64,000 nucleotides of DNA from contig NC_059363.1 of the NCBI RefSeq assembly GCF_019703515.2, forward strand, positions 2,491,817 through 2,555,816, in the 5' to 3' direction. The stretch is from Myxocyprinus asiaticus (lineage: Eukaryota > Chordata > Actinopteri > Cypriniformes > Catostomidae). Below, one piece after another: positions 22,767-35,405 of the stretch. Each line of letters opens with the position of its first letter. Within the stretch, counting starts at the first letter, position 1. Under the pieces are notes generated by a model. The model did no database searches and was not told the origin of the DNA. It saw nothing but the letters and a program-made list of their open reading frames with translations. The position numbers were made by a program, and so were the translations under genes.

Positions 22767-24799
22767 GTAAGTGTCTATTGAAGAAATGAGGCAATATTTT
22801 TCTCAAGAGACCTCCATCCCTCAAGTCTTCTTTGCGATCATCTGCGGTCTGCAAATTGCATCTTTGTTGCTTTGAAATACGGTCGCTGGTTTACCAAAGT
22901 GAAGGCCAAACAAAGGTAGCTGTCCAACAGTGAAGAACATCAAATGCAAGGTGAAAAATGGTTCTGAATAAAGACTCCAACACTTGTGCTATATAATTAG
23001 TGTTATGATTGATCTACTGTACAGTAGCTTCTGGCCTTTTCTGAAACTTTTAGAGAAGAAGTAACAGTTCTGCACAAAGTTGCATATCTTTCATATCTCA
23101 ATTGTTTCTCCACCAAAGGAGACATTTGCTCAACCCTTTAAGCTCGAATGGGGATAAAAAACACCTTTTCAAAATATACAGTCTGGACCAACACAAAATA
23201 GGTATTGTTTTAAAGTTTGGAAGCTCTACTTTACAATGCATGTATGCATTATGACCAAAACTGAACAAGTGTTTTGAAATTTGCAGACAAATCAGAAGTG
23301 TTCCGTTTTGAAGATTTATTAATAATTTTGCACTGTACATATTATTCTATTCGGTAAAAACATCAAACTCATCAAAAAGTTGTGTCATATGTTGTTGGAA
23401 AGCTCTTAATGAGTAGAATGCAACACGCCTATTTGTTTTACTCACAGACAAAAATATAGCGAGTAATAGCTAAGTATACTGTATATCAAAACCCCCTTCC
23501 ACACATACAGCCTTTGCCAGAAAATCACCTGCAAATTTCAGGTTAGAGGTAATTTTTTGAAAATACTGGTAAATTTTGCTCTGGAAATTTCCCTTTATGG
23601 GAAGTTGTATCATTACCTATACATTTCCATATTGATGGCATGTGTGAACAGCACATGTGGTGCATTAACCAGTAAAGGCAAACCAACGGTTTTCCTGTAA
23701 TTTACCTGGTTGCATGTATGACTAATGGCACATGTTACATGTAAACAGGTGTTGCTTATATGTCGCATTTATGCTTATAATTTAAGAAAAATAAACAGAA
23801 CATAAAATATCACATTCCGTTACTTAGAGTTCAGGTTGGGTCCAGATTGTTCCAACCAGTGCTGATAGTCCTCCATATTTGGGCAGAGAGTCATGTGATC
23901 AATCACTGTAATTAAATATGGCCACCAGGAGATAGCGCCAAGTACATAATACAGACTCAATGATGACACAAATGGCACAGCATGAAACTCATTCTGTGAA
24001 ATCTCATTACTGAAATCATTTCTACAAACCTTAAGTCATTGTTGTGTTTGCATGTGTAAATAGTTCTTATGTACAATTATTATGTTTTATTTGTTTGGAG
24101 AGGCTTTTGGACATTAGGATATATTATTTTTGAAATGCTATAACTTTTGGTTACTTTGTTGTATCAACACAAAATTTAACTCAGTTACAGGTGGCATGGT
24201 TGGGAACAAAACAAAATAAGTTTTTTGGAGCCACCTTATGTACACCCTGAGGTATATAATGTAAAATCAGAAAAATAAGAAAAAAAGTACATTTTTGGCT
24301 CAAGTTTTTTTTTTTTTTTTTTTTTTAGTTTCTTAGGCTGAGAGTCTCAGAATTTACCATAATCTAAATCTTAAAAAAAATAAATAAATAAAAAAATAAA
24401 AAAAAAATAAAATAGGGTTAGGATTTATTTATTTATTTATTTATTTATTTTAGTTATAAGCCTTTAATCTTGCTCAGATTTACCAAAATCAGGTTTTGAT
24501 TTGCCAAGTCTGCTATCAAAAGTCAGATTTCAATATAAACACACATTTGTCATTAGATTCTTCCAAGACCACACAATCTGAACAATGCGATCCACGTTAA
24601 TTTATAGCTCTATACCTTACTGTATGTCAACAATGATCAACAATGATCGCATTTTTGTCAATTTTATTTCTACAAAGACATTTTAGGAGAAACTTGGGAG
24701 ATAAAGTTAAGAATTCGATTAAGTCTCTTGAGCAGTTACATTTTCCACTAGGGGTTTGTTGTACCTGTTCATGTAAAATGATGGTTAATGAAAGTGCAG
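22767..24799. other. hao1 pseudogene intron, low-complexity blocks only
   Basis: No exon-like sequence. A T-run at about 24307-24326, A-rich (AAATA)n at 24373-24412 and (TTTA)n at 24424-24451. The stretch near 23120-23300 resembles other repeat-like parts of the window (26930-27130). Confidence 0.5.
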
Positions 24800-24958
24800 A
24801 TTGACGCCTTGACTGAAATCGTGGAGGCCGTAGAGGGCAAGGTGGAAGTCTTCCTGGATGGAGGGGTACACACGGGCACAGATGTGTTGAAAGCTCTGGT
24901 GCTGGGGGTAAAAGCTGTCTTTGTAGGGAGACCCATCCTGTGGGTGCTGGCCTGTGAG
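24800..24958 (+). pseudogene. hao1: hao1 pseudogene exon, FMN phosphate site region
   Basis: Acceptor AAGTGCAG, donor GTGAGA. It reads [20 protein letters not shown], then [20 protein letters not shown] and [13 protein letters not shown]. The Arg normally after DGGV is His here (a CGN to CAC type change), and the Gly after W in GRPIxWG is Val. The exon ends in phase 0, but the next exon needs one carried base. Part of a longer 131-aa open frame at 24788-25183 that reads through the donor. Confidence 0.85.
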
Positions 24959-25070
24959 GTGAGACACAGTAGATACAGAATTACTGGAGGTGTACTGTAC
25001 ATTGGCAACATACTTGAGGAAGTACTGCAGGTCATAATGTCTGACAGGAAATTGCTCTTCCTGTTTATAG

Positions 25071-25139
25071 GTGACAAAGGTGTCAGTAATGTGCTGCAGA
25101 TACTACAAGAGGAACTACACCTTGCATTGGCGCTTACAG
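25071..25139 (+). pseudogene. hao1: hao1 pseudogene exon near C-terminus
   Basis: Acceptor GTTTATAG, donor GTAAGG. The family frame is (G)GT GAC AAA..., giving [20 protein letters not shown], then LT and one base. It needs a G from the exon before, which that exon does not supply, so splicing as drawn would shift the frame. Confidence 0.8.
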
Positions 25140-25515
25140 GTAAGGTTTGTTTCAGAGTAATTGTCAATGCATGGGTGTTTTAAACAAATATTTAGAAATA
25201 TAAACATATAAAATGTATAATATAAATATTTAAAATGTAAATATGTAAAATACATAATATAAATATAAAAATATATATTTTAAAACTATAAATGTGTAAA
25301 ATCTAAAATATGAATGTAAAAATATATTTAAAATATATACATTTGTAAAATATATTTAAAATATAAAATACAATTTAAAAGCATACATTTAGAACTAATA
25401 AACCATATACTGTCACTTGGCAAGATTTTTAATAATAATAAATTGAACTGTTTATTGGTGTATTTTATCATACTGCTTTTGGTAATGTTTAAAAAACATA
25501 AATAAAACACTTTTG

Positions 25516-25925
25516 GAGTATTGACGCTGACTACCACCCCTGGAGTCATGAGTACGAATCCAGGGTGTGCTGAGTGACTCCAGTCAGGTCTCCTAGGCAA
25601 CCAAATTGGCCCGGTTGCTAGGGAGGGTAGAGTCACATGGGGTAACCTCCTCGTGGTCGCTATAATGCATAGTTCTTGCTCTCAGTGGGGCACGTGGTGA
25701 GTTGTGCGCGAATAATGCAGAGAATAGTGTGAAGCCTCCACACGCGCTACATCTCCGCGGTAACGTGCTCAACAAGCCACGTGATAAGATGTACGGATTG
25801 ACGGTCTCAGACGCGAAGGCAACTGAGATTCGTCCTCTGCCACCCGGAGTCACTATGCCACCACGAGGACTTAGAGCACATTGGGAATTGGGCATTCCAA
25901 ATTGGGGAGAAAAGGGGAGAAAAAA
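25516..25925 (+). mobile_element. tRNA-derived SINE, 5' head partly missing
   Basis: Starts at AGTATTGACGCTGACTACCA, just after the A box. It has the B-box-like GAGTACGAATCCAGG and the standard body, and ends in GGGGAGAAAAGGGGAGAAAA. A TA microsatellite follows immediately. Confidence 0.82.
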
Positions 25926-26044
<119 letters not shown>

Positions 26045-26677
26045 ATAAACCACTTTTGGTTGTGCGTACACTGATTTTACCATGACACTTCATTCCATAC
26101 CTAACAAAACCTCTAGCCTGTGGTAAATAACTTTGTTACACGGCTCTCTTTATACTGGATTCTGATTGGTAAATCACACCATCCATCGGTCAGATATTTC
26201 TGAATAATGACACTTCTGGGGTTAAAGTAATATCAGACTGGTCATTACTTTGCGATTTCTTCGAGTTAACAAGATAATTGACACTCAAATCAATGTCTCG
26301 TGCATTTATTTATATATTTGGCAAGTAGTTGTGTAATAAGCGGGATAATGAGCAGTCAGATGGTCATATTTGCAAAACGCAACACAGAAGTGGAATTCAG
26401 CTGTTTTTGGAGACTCAGAAATCTATTTCTTCTCACATAATATTATTTAAATGCAAATCAATATTCCATTTATTTATTTATTTGGTAGGTGACCATGTAA
26501 TAAGTGAGATAATGTACAATCAGCTGGTCTTTATCTCAAAATAAACCTCTTCAGGATTTATTTTGCATTAACAAATGGCTGACTGTACATTATCCCTTAC
26601 AAAACACATGGCCTCTCATTGTCAATAGCTAATTTACTCTGTAAAGGTGATAGTTTGCTGTGCGCCTTTTTTTTTAG

Positions 26678-26745
26678 GATATCGCTCATTGGAAGAAGTC
26701 GACAGATCACTTTTGAGAAGATCTGAACTCACTTCAAGGATCTAA
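26678..26745 (+). pseudogene. hao1: hao1 pseudogene last exon
   Basis: Acceptor after a T-run (TTTTTTTTTAG). With the carried G it reads GYRSLEEVDRSLLRRSELTS, then RI and TAA. The Cys usual after Gly is Tyr. The C-terminal SRI resembles the SKI/SRL-type peroxisomal targeting signal (PTS1) of HAO proteins. Confidence 0.82.
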
Positions 26746-26823
26746 AAACCAGAACTGGACCGACTACAAGTGCTGTTCAAATGAACCCAGATAGATTAAT
26801 TCAGACAGATCAAGCAGATTAAG

Positions 26824-26829
26824 AATAAA
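26824..26829 (+). terminator. Polyadenylation signal AATAAA after hao1 pseudogene
   Basis: AATAAA about 80 nt after the stop codon, well placed for the original transcript's 3' end. The cleavage site cannot be seen. Confidence 0.5.
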
Positions 26830-28460
26830 GTTTCTGAAGTCAAAGCAATTCATGTAAAGATTTTGACTAAATGCATGCAAAAAGTATTGTAAAAATTATA
26901 TATCAAAAGTATGTTTTTTCACCAGGCTCTAGTTTGTACAAACCTACCATATGAATTTGTTTAGGGTTTTTTCAAAAATCCCTAAACCAAGACTAAAATT
27001 TCAGACTAATTTATTTTAGAGCTTTCAAACTACATCCACCAAATTTGGTACAGACCTTTAGACTGTTCTGGAATAGTGTGCTATGAATTTTCTAACTGAT
27101 CAGACTTACAGTTTTCCTTTATCTCACCTTCAAAGTGGCCCAAAATCCCATACACTTACATTGACATACTGTATCTATCTTTCAGTCTATCGGTCTACCT
27201 GACCTTTACTGTTGGTCCTGCAAAACCTTCAAAATGAAAACTTTTAAAACCATTTTCAACTTTCAGACAATGCTTTGTCAAACCAGCATCAAAGGTTGTC
27301 TTAACAAGCTTTATTTGTCTATTTTATGTTATGGCGCTCCAATAGAATCACCATATTGTTCTTGTATATTGTCTCTTCTTTTATTTCTTACAGTAATAGT
27401 CACATCAGGTTTCCTGCTGTACTGTTAATGCAGGGAGTCTCATGAATATGTATAGTCCCTCGATGGGGCCCAAAAGGCAAACAGGTTTGTGAGAGGTTCA
27501 TAAAGGTCACACACAAGGCATGGGATTTCTTTACTAGCTCTTTCCATGGCTGAACCACAGGACCTGAATGAAGCCATTATATGCAATGACTGGGCACAGG
27601 AAAACAAACTTTGTCAGGGGTCTGTTCATTAGCACCTACTGTAACACTTTGTTTGAACCGCCTCCTTGTGCAGAGGCCAGAAAGGGGAAGCTTTGCTCCT
27701 TCTGAAATCAAACGAAATCTAGTTTTTACGATTATTGAGAGGTTTTGCAGCGTTGGAATGCATTCTACACAGATAGATGATAAATGTAAGAGTCTTGGTG
27801 ACGTCAGCCAAAAAGCAAAGTCGTTTCAGAGGCCGAGCCAAAAGTTACATTTATATTTCGATGAAAGATTACAAAGTTAATAGGGTCAGTTTTTATTTCA
27901 TGTTGAGTTTGTGCATCATCGGTTCATATGGAACTGTGTTAATTAAAAAGAGCTGATGCATGTTGATTTGAAGTTATCACAAAAGCTGACACAGCAGTTA
28001 TCTAAATATAACTTTGCTTGCACACCGCAGAAAAAGTGCTGCATTGAAAGATATCATTTGAAAACAGTGTGTGTCCGTGAAGAGACCAAAACGCACCAGC
28101 ATCACACAGCTGTTATTGTAATTTGTTTGAGCGTTTGCAAATAGCATCGAGACCGCATCACCCATAAACGTTAGCAGAGGTTTGCTTAACAAGGCACTTT
28201 TGTGTGACCGGAGAGGGCACTTGCTCCAACACACAAACCAAAGTGAAGCAGCTCATCTAGAGAGAGAAGGATCATGTATTATTGTCATGCAGATATTGAG
28301 TGCATTCTAAATGGAGAATACTATACTACTCATACTATTTCTGCAGTATGCTTTCTATCTATCTATCTGTCTATCTATCTATAGTATTTGTCTGTCTGTC
28401 TGACTATCTATAGTATCTGTCTGTCTGTCTGTCTGTTAGTCTATCTATCTAACTTCAGGC
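26830..28460. other. Intergenic, no gene seen
   Basis: Mostly unique sequence. Contains a short TCTA/TCTG run at 27172-27200 and another at 28349-28452. Several 60-90-codon frames lack splice signals or family similarity. Confidence 0.5.
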
Positions 28461-28920
28461 TTTTTAAACTTTCATAAACTTTCAGACAAGGCTGACAAAC
28501 TTCCAGTTTCAGGTTTTGAAATGTACTCCTCCGGCAAAACATTTCTTCTTGAGTTCTTTGTGAACTGCGGTGTTCGGAGTCTGTTAAGATTTGTTCAGCC
28601 GTGATCTGGCAGGCAAACACTGTCTGTGTTTCTGAAATACATCATCTGGCTGCAGTCCAGCTGTATGGCTTTAGCTCTGGTTTCTGCACTCTGAAGTTCT
28701 TTGGGAGAAGTCAGTATATGGGACAGGGTGTGTCTCGCTGGAGCTGCGGTCGCAGTGACAAGACACTGACTGAGCGTCTCTGAGCGCATCGCTTGGAGAG
28801 TCGAGCAGCTTTCAGACAGAGTAAAGATCTGCAGCTCTGCACCTGTGCGTCTAGACAGCCATTCTCTCCCCTGGACAAGAGCCCAATGTTTCTCTGAGGA
28901 GAGACTAAAAGGAAGTCAAG
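28461..28920. other. Unique, less AT-rich intergenic patch
   Basis: Non-repetitive, with balanced composition, e.g. GGTGTGTCTCGCTGGAGCTG and nearby GC-richer words. There is no extended frame with protein-like features. A weak candidate for a regulatory element. Confidence 0.2.
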
Positions 28921-29044
28921 GGAGATTTTCTATTTCGTACAGTCAAATATAAAATTTCCCTCTATACTGCAATTAAACATAACATATATAAAATATAAGT
29001 TTACAAATGTTGAGAGTATAATTCAGAAAATTGAATTGCTTGTA

Positions 29045-29450
29045 AAGGAAGAGTTTTCAAAAATTCTGTCATCATTTACTCACCCTCATGTCATTCCAAA
29101 TACTTATGACTTCCAAGGAACACAACATTTTGAGCTCCAAAATGACAAAAAAGCAACATGAAAGTAGTTCATATGACTAGTGCACTGTATTCTAAGTCTT
29201 CCCGAAGCCATACAATAGCTTTCTGTGAGTAACAGACAGAATATTAAGTCATTTATTAACTGATAATCTTGCTCTTTTCTGAAGCACTCAAATCTCATTT
29301 GTGCTTGCATATATTCACACTTGCAATAACCAATGCCATTTGCCATCTGTTTGGCCATAAAGAACCTATAGTCTGCATAATTATGCTGCTTACCTTTTGG
29401 AGTAGCCTTTATGTTGCGAGTGCACCTATGATGCCTTAAAATGCTGCCCA
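29045..29450. repeat. 'CATCATTTACTCACCCTCATG' MITE-family fragment
   Basis: Contains the block TCATCATTTACTCACCCTCA and the following TCATTCCAAATACTTATGAC typical of the AGTTCACCC family. One end only, with degraded ends. Confidence 0.6.
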
Positions 29451-29689
29451 AGTAGACAGCTCACTAGGTTTGAGAAAACTAAACATGTTCTCTAAGCAAG
29501 ATTGATTTCATATTTCCAGGAGAGGGCAATGTTTAGCTTTACATCTCAGAGGATGATCTGTCTGATTATTGGGTTTCCCCTGTAAAGAACCCATCAGTGT
29601 AGTCAAGGCCTACAAGCATGTTCCTACTTAAAACAGCTCCAACAACTGTTCTACATTGAAACAAACATAATTTCCTTGTTTTTAAGAAA

Positions 29690-30060
29690 ACATCTTTGCC
29701 GGATGCGATTAATGCGCTCTAAATTGAAGCCATAATGCGGGATTAAACAAATACGCATTAAATACAAAAGAAACAAACACAACGCACGGATTGTGTTGAA
29801 TTATACCCTCATTAAACGTCAGAAAATGCATCTGATTAACTGTTTTATTGCACTTTCAAGCCAAACTGTTGACGGAAAACCAGGGGAGTTGAAAGATCTG
29901 GCATGGGCGATACTGCAAACAGTACACGGTGGTTCCTTCCTGTGCCCGGGGTCTGGCATGATTGTCAACTCACCAGAACTGATCTCAAACTAACACCCAG
30001 GGTCACTAAAACAACTTTGGACTGACGCTAACACACTGGCGTCAAGATGATCTCGACTTG
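29690..30060. promoter_or_regulatory. Candidate conserved non-coding element
   Basis: A unique stretch with clustered homeodomain-like ATTAA/TAAT cores: GCGATTAATGCGC, GGGATTAAAC, CATTAAACG, CTGATTAAC. It sits between degraded repeats and shows no credible coding frame. Function is inferred from motif density alone. Confidence 0.2.
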
Positions 30061-30124
30061 TAGGGTGCAAAAAAAAAAAAAGAAAGAAGAAAAACAAACA
30101 GTGCATGTTATGAGTCCATGGCTG

Positions 30125-31760
30125 TGCCTGAATGGAATACTAGTGCATTGCTTACAGCATACTATGCAGTATGCACTCTATACTGCATACTTTTTTTTTT
30201 TTAAATAGTAAAACAGTACACATTATGCAATGATAAACATTTCAAACAGTGGCTTGCTACACTGAGCGCATTTACATGCACAATCTTACACCGATTACTA
30301 GAAATGGGCATTTTGAGTAATTTCGTAGTTGAGTACTCTTAACACATAAAGCAACGAGTTATTGATTACTTGGAATTCAAGTAATGAACCTGTTTTTCTT
30401 ATGAAAAATGAGCACTATGCATAAACAAGATTCAGAAATGACAAAAAAAAACAAAAAACATTTGCCAAGTCTTCTGAAGTGATGCAATCACATTTTGGGG
30501 TGAACTATTCCTTTAACAATGTCATGTATCCACAGCGCTAACCAATGCAATGAGAAGCAGTTTCATTGTTGCCCGCGGCAGGCAAAGACACAATGGAAAA
30601 TCACATTACAATGTTCGAGTAGAGTTTTTAATTCTCAGATGTTTAAAACTGAACGAGTACTTGATCAATCAATAACTCTTGCACATACTGACTACACTTA
30701 GTGAGTTGAAAAAAGTGTAAGGTCATGTAAACACCTTAAACTGTTATCCTTTATCAGTAAGGTCATAAACAGTTTAAAACGATCGACACACGTAGATTTT
30801 TGCCCATTAACCCGATTTTGCATTGAACTTAACTTTACCAGCGTTCTTACCAGCTTATCTGATGTCTGCATTTAGTTGTGCACATCACTGTTTATGTTTT
30901 GACATCAAAAGCAGAGAATAACCCGATGATTTCAATCTCACATAAACAGTTTTCTTGCACTGTCGGATTTTTTAAACACGCTGATTTTTGGTCGTATTAT
31001 TGTGCATGTAAATGCACTCAAACTGTAAAGTATGTACTACATAGTGCATACTATTTAAAAAAAAAAACTACAGTATGTACAACAGTACACATTATGCAAC
31101 GATAAACATTTCAAACATTAATATGCTACATTGTCACATGATCTCGTTGTGTGTTTCATTTGGCGAGCAGCGACAGCTTATTTTTGAAATATGGTTATTT
31201 TGCATTTTTTATTCAATTTTACGTAAAAGTGTCTTAACTTTTAACAGTTCGATCAATTAATGAGTCAAAAAGATATAAAAAATTGCAGGCTTCCTGTTCA
31301 TTCGTCACACTGGCAGTGGAACGTCAAGTTGAGATCATTGCATTGTGGAAAACAAGTCAGCGTTCAGAAAGTAATGCTAACTTACTATTTAACGAACAGA
31401 CTGTATGCAGTTTTTTTAAATGCATTTGAAAAAGAATTATGCAACAATAAAAGTTTCAAACAGTTGACCTTGTTACGTTGCATGTTTAATTTGGCAAGCA
31501 GCAACCAGTTATCTCTGAAATACGGTTATTTTGCATTTGATTTCAATTTTGTGTAAAAATACTTCAAACTCGGCATTCCGATGAAATAATAAGTCGAGAA
31601 GATGTCAAATTGATTCAAAATGGAATATTTACTATTTACTGAATACTGTGCAGTATACAGTACACTGTATACTCCCTACGATTTAAAAGAAAAGAGAAGG
31701 GAAGGGGAAAAGTCAGTGTTTTGCACAAATAAACATTTCAAATAGTAGTATGCTGTCCCA
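30125..31760. repeat. Cluster of 'GTATGC/GCATAC' repeat copies
   Basis: Repeated blocks such as GCATACTATGCAGTATGCAC (30158), GTACACATTATGCAATGATA (30216, 31084) and TTTCAAACAGT words occur several times between 30.13 and 31.76 kb. Related blocks lie at 33.42-33.56 and 6.96-7.20 kb. Probably nested or tandem copies of one MITE family. No gene. Confidence 0.5.
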
Positions 31761-32820
31761 GGAGATTATAAAAATCATGGTTGACATTATGTGTGGGTCA
31801 TTCATCAAACTGAAAATGGAGGGTCAAGTCCAGCACACTGTGGGTTAATGTAGGAGGTCATCCAGGTATTTCACACATTCAGTTTTGCATACTCTGCACA
31901 GTGGTAGTATGCAATTGTGAACACATCCCATGCTTTTCTGTTCATCAGACAGAATGTTTAAATTCTTTGTTTTCTTTCGCAACGTGTGAGAATGTGCACA
32001 TTTTTCAAGTGAGCCTTTAAGTTCTACCAGGTGAAGAAATATGATTGCAAGGGAAACAAGTTTTGAAAATACTCCCTGTCTTTTTAACACTCAGTGACAA
32101 TTGCCTCAAATTATCCATTTATTTTTGCACAGGCCTTGGTGACAGTACATGTTTTCAGAAATGCAACGCACAGCTGCGTCTGATTAATAACAGCTTCGTG
32201 TGCAACGCTGCAGCAGGCCGCGGCCGAGGGAGGGGGTTCAATTCGAGTAAATTTAGTTTCAGACCAAGAGAAAACGTTGAGACCAGAGTGAGAGAGAGAG
32301 AGAGAGGAAGAGAGTGCACATCTGTTGACATCAAAATTGAGGAACCTTGAATTCTTTTTTCAGCCATTGTGGTGCTTTACTGCAACAAGTCCGAGCCCAA
32401 CATCTGGGCCTGTTGTTTTACGAAACATTTCCCACAGATCTTTCTGTTTTGTTTGTCAATTCACGAACGTTTAGCGCATGAATCCAAAAGACATGAAAGA
32501 CGGTGCATTGTATGTGGTCTCTCTCTCCGCCTGACGCAGCTGCGTCTGTTCGATATTCATCTAAAATCAATATCTGTTGATGGTTATGGCCAACACTATT
32601 TATTCTTCTCAGGCTGGGTTGTGGCCTTTGGTCAGCAGATGTTCGGCTGCGATTTGCATTCCTGTTTTCTTCCCATTTACTTTCAGCAGATGTGCAGATG
32701 TTCGAAAATCTAAAAGTGGTGTGTTCGCGTGACTGCCTGTCTTTGGAATAGCAAAATAGCATACTACTCTTACTGTATCTGAAGTATACAGTGACCTCAA
32801 CAAGTATTTGTACACTTACC
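31761..32820. other. Intergenic, unique, with a purine-rich (GAGA) run
   Basis: Contains CGCGGCCGAGGGAGGGGGTT near 32220 and a (GA)n run at 32288-32305. A frame at 32195-32350 (GRGRGRGF..., RERERGRE) is a composition artefact. GC is locally higher than in the surroundings. Confidence 0.3.
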
Positions 32821-32829
32821 GTAAGTCAC

Positions 32830-33392
32830 TTTATTCTGGGTTCAATACAAGTTGAGCTCAGTCGACATTGCATGCATTTGTTGCATAATATTAACTACCT
32901 CAATCTGCGTTCCACTGAGGCACTTACAATGGAAGTCAATGGGGCCAATCCGTAAACTTGAAAATACTCACTGTTTAAAAATTATAACCACAAGATGTAA
33001 ACAATATGCATTTAACATGCATTTAGTGTGATAAAATCAATTACTAACCTTTCCTGTGTAAAGTTATATCCAGTTTTACAACTTTGTTGCAATAACGACG
33101 TAACACCAACAACAGTAAAATGACAATTTAAACAACTTTACAGTTCAAATAATACACAAGTTGTTACAGAAGAATTAATGTAAGTGCTATTATAAAATTA
33201 TAAGCTTCATGTTTCTGCCTTTAAACCCTCCAATAACTGGCCCCCATTCACTTCCATTGTAAGTGCCTCACTGTAACCTCGATTTTTCCTTTTTTTTAAG
33301 AAATGAAGGGATGAGTCAAGACATTTTTTTGTGGTAATCAACATTATGCCACAAATGTATTGAACCCAGAATATTGCTTTAAAAATGTAGGT
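32830..33392. mobile_element. TTAA-type MITE ('GGAATATTCCGGG' family), decayed copy
   Basis: Starts TTATTCTGGGTTCAATACAA and ends ATTGAACCCAGAATATTGCT. Internal blocks (ACTTACAATGGAAGTCAATG at 32928 and its mirror near 33252) match the copy at 20459-20990. Confidence 0.75.
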
Positions 33393-33399
33393 ATAGTAA

Positions 33400-34010
33400 T
33401 GTCATTCTATGAGCCCAGGTTGAACACAAATGATCATGTGACAACAATGTAGCATGCTACTGTTTGAATGGCATATTGTTTCATAATGCATTGTATGTAG
33501 TGATATAGTATGCAGTATACAGTGTATCAAGTTGTAAGATAATATTCAGTTTCGAACACAGCCTCTCTCTGTGCGTTTCTCTGTCGTTAGTCGAGCATCT
33601 GCCAATAACACAGGTGGAATGAGTTCATGTAGTCCAAATTTCACAAAAGACTGAATTTATTAAACGAGTTTGATGTACTGCTTTAATTAGGTGAAATATT
33701 TTATGGGGATTAACTGCAGATGAACTCCGAAAAGGAGACTTTGAAAGAAATGCTTTACTGTTATCCATCTGAAAGTCTGGGATTGAAGTCTGTTTGGACC
33801 ATAATAAGCACATTTAAATCATCAGAACTTGTCTGGTTGACTCGGCCTGTATGATATAAGAAACATTATTCACAAAAAAGCTGCATGAAGTCATGAATAT
33901 CAATTTGATTTGTGGTCCCGACAGATTAAGCATGCTGTAATAAACATAACAAAAAGCCTCTGTTATAGAGTTCTACAGTCCAACAACATATGATCCTAGA
34001 ATTTTACATA
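33400..34010. other. Intergenic, repeat fragment then unique sequence
   Basis: 33410-33570 belongs to the GTATGC repeat family. The rest is unique AT-rich DNA with no coding signal. Confidence 0.4.
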
Positions 34011-34019
34011 AGAAGAAAT

Positions 34020-34900
34020 GTGAGTGGCGCTTGCCTGTGCAAAACTCGCCATCACGTTGCCAAAATGTTGTGGGTGTTTGCCAGGGCATTGCTACACAGT
34101 TGCTAAGGTGTTCTGGGTGGTTACTAAGTGGCTGCTTACTGGCCCAAGTCAAAGGAGCCCATCTTAAAGTCTCTATGATATTCTGGTCTAGACATGGGTC
34201 TCATTAAAGCACCCATTGTGACAAATCACGATTTTGAGAACATTGTTGTTGTTTTTTTGTTTTTTTTTATTAATAAAGGTACATTTCTAGTTTCAGCGTT
34301 ATTTGTACTTCAGAACAAAAACCGTCTTCATACCATGTGACCCACATTTGGTTTTCGGACATTGAAAATGGGGAAAATTGATTTACACATGGAGCCACAC
34401 TTAGAGCCCCATATCTCTGGAACTGAACAATATATGGCCTTAAAAATGGACACAATGGAAGTTTTTTTTCTGAACTAGTATCTAAAAGTATATTAAGATA
34501 TCTATAATACTTCTGGAGTTACAGGCACTCCAATATTAGAAAAACAAGATGAAAAATGTTTTTGGACTCACACCATTGGCATATAATGCAACAATGGGTT
34601 CAGAACCTCCATATTCCATTTCCTCAATGTCATTGTTTTCCAAAGTATTTGGTTATGGAAAGAGTTTTCGAAAGTCTAAGTTTTCGGTGGAGGAAAACAC
34701 CATTCTAGTGTGGATGAGAGGCGTAAATGTAGCAAAATTAATGCACTTGTGGACATTGCCTTACACATTTTGGAAGACGCAGCAACACACAAAATGCTTA
34801 GCAGCCCTCTACATAGTGAGTAAATCACTTGCATATGCTACCAGGGGCGTAAGCCCCCCCCCATTATTAATACCATGAGCAATGGAAACATGTACATGGT
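34020..34900. repeat. Dispersed repeat fragments
   Basis: 34020-34210 is the 'TTGCTAAGGTGTTCTGGGTGG' repeat. 34620-34745 (GTATTTGGTTATGGAAAGAG, GTGGAGGAAAACACCATTCT, GTGTGGATGAGAGGCGTAAA) matches in reverse at 39140-39250 and 58690-58880. No gene. Confidence 0.55.
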
Positions 34901-35352
34901 TCACGCTGCAACCCCCCAATTTTCAAGCCAAATCTACACCTTTGTATGCAACCAAATTTCACACTATGCGACTAAAATATGTATTTTATTAGCCACTTGC
35001 GAGTGAATATTCAGATTTTACTCGCCAGAGCTTGAGTTGTGTAGTGACGAAGAACTTGGGCGCCGTGATCCTTTTACCGAATAAGAAGCTGTCGATTAAG
35101 AAGCTGGATTCAGTCTCGTTTTTTACAGCGTGTTGTGTCTCGTGAGCGCGCACCCAGAAGGAAACCGACCGTATTTGGCTGCAGTCGTGATCGCGCTATC
35201 ACCATCCATTTCGTTCAGCCGTGAAATGGCATTTACATTGCATTTAATGACGTCAACTCTGACTTTGATTAAACTTTTCCCCGGACTGTTTTCACACATT
35301 CTCTTATAGCATGGCTACAGACTAGTAACAGTATATATACAGTATATTCTAA

Positions 35353-35405
<53 letters not shown>

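Noticed and set aside
24788..25183. 131-aa ORF as a separate gene
   Set aside because: It is the hao1 pseudogene exon 24800-24958 read through its donor into the intron and the next exon in the wrong frame.
28349..28452. CRISPR-like regular repeats
   Set aside because: A eukaryotic TCTA/TCTG microsatellite. No repeat-spacer structure anywhere in the window.
32045..32350. 101-aa ORF with GRGRGRG and RERERGRE runs (RGG-like protein)
   Set aside because: The arginine/glycine runs come from a GA-rich simple repeat and a short GC-rich patch. No splice signals and no start context.
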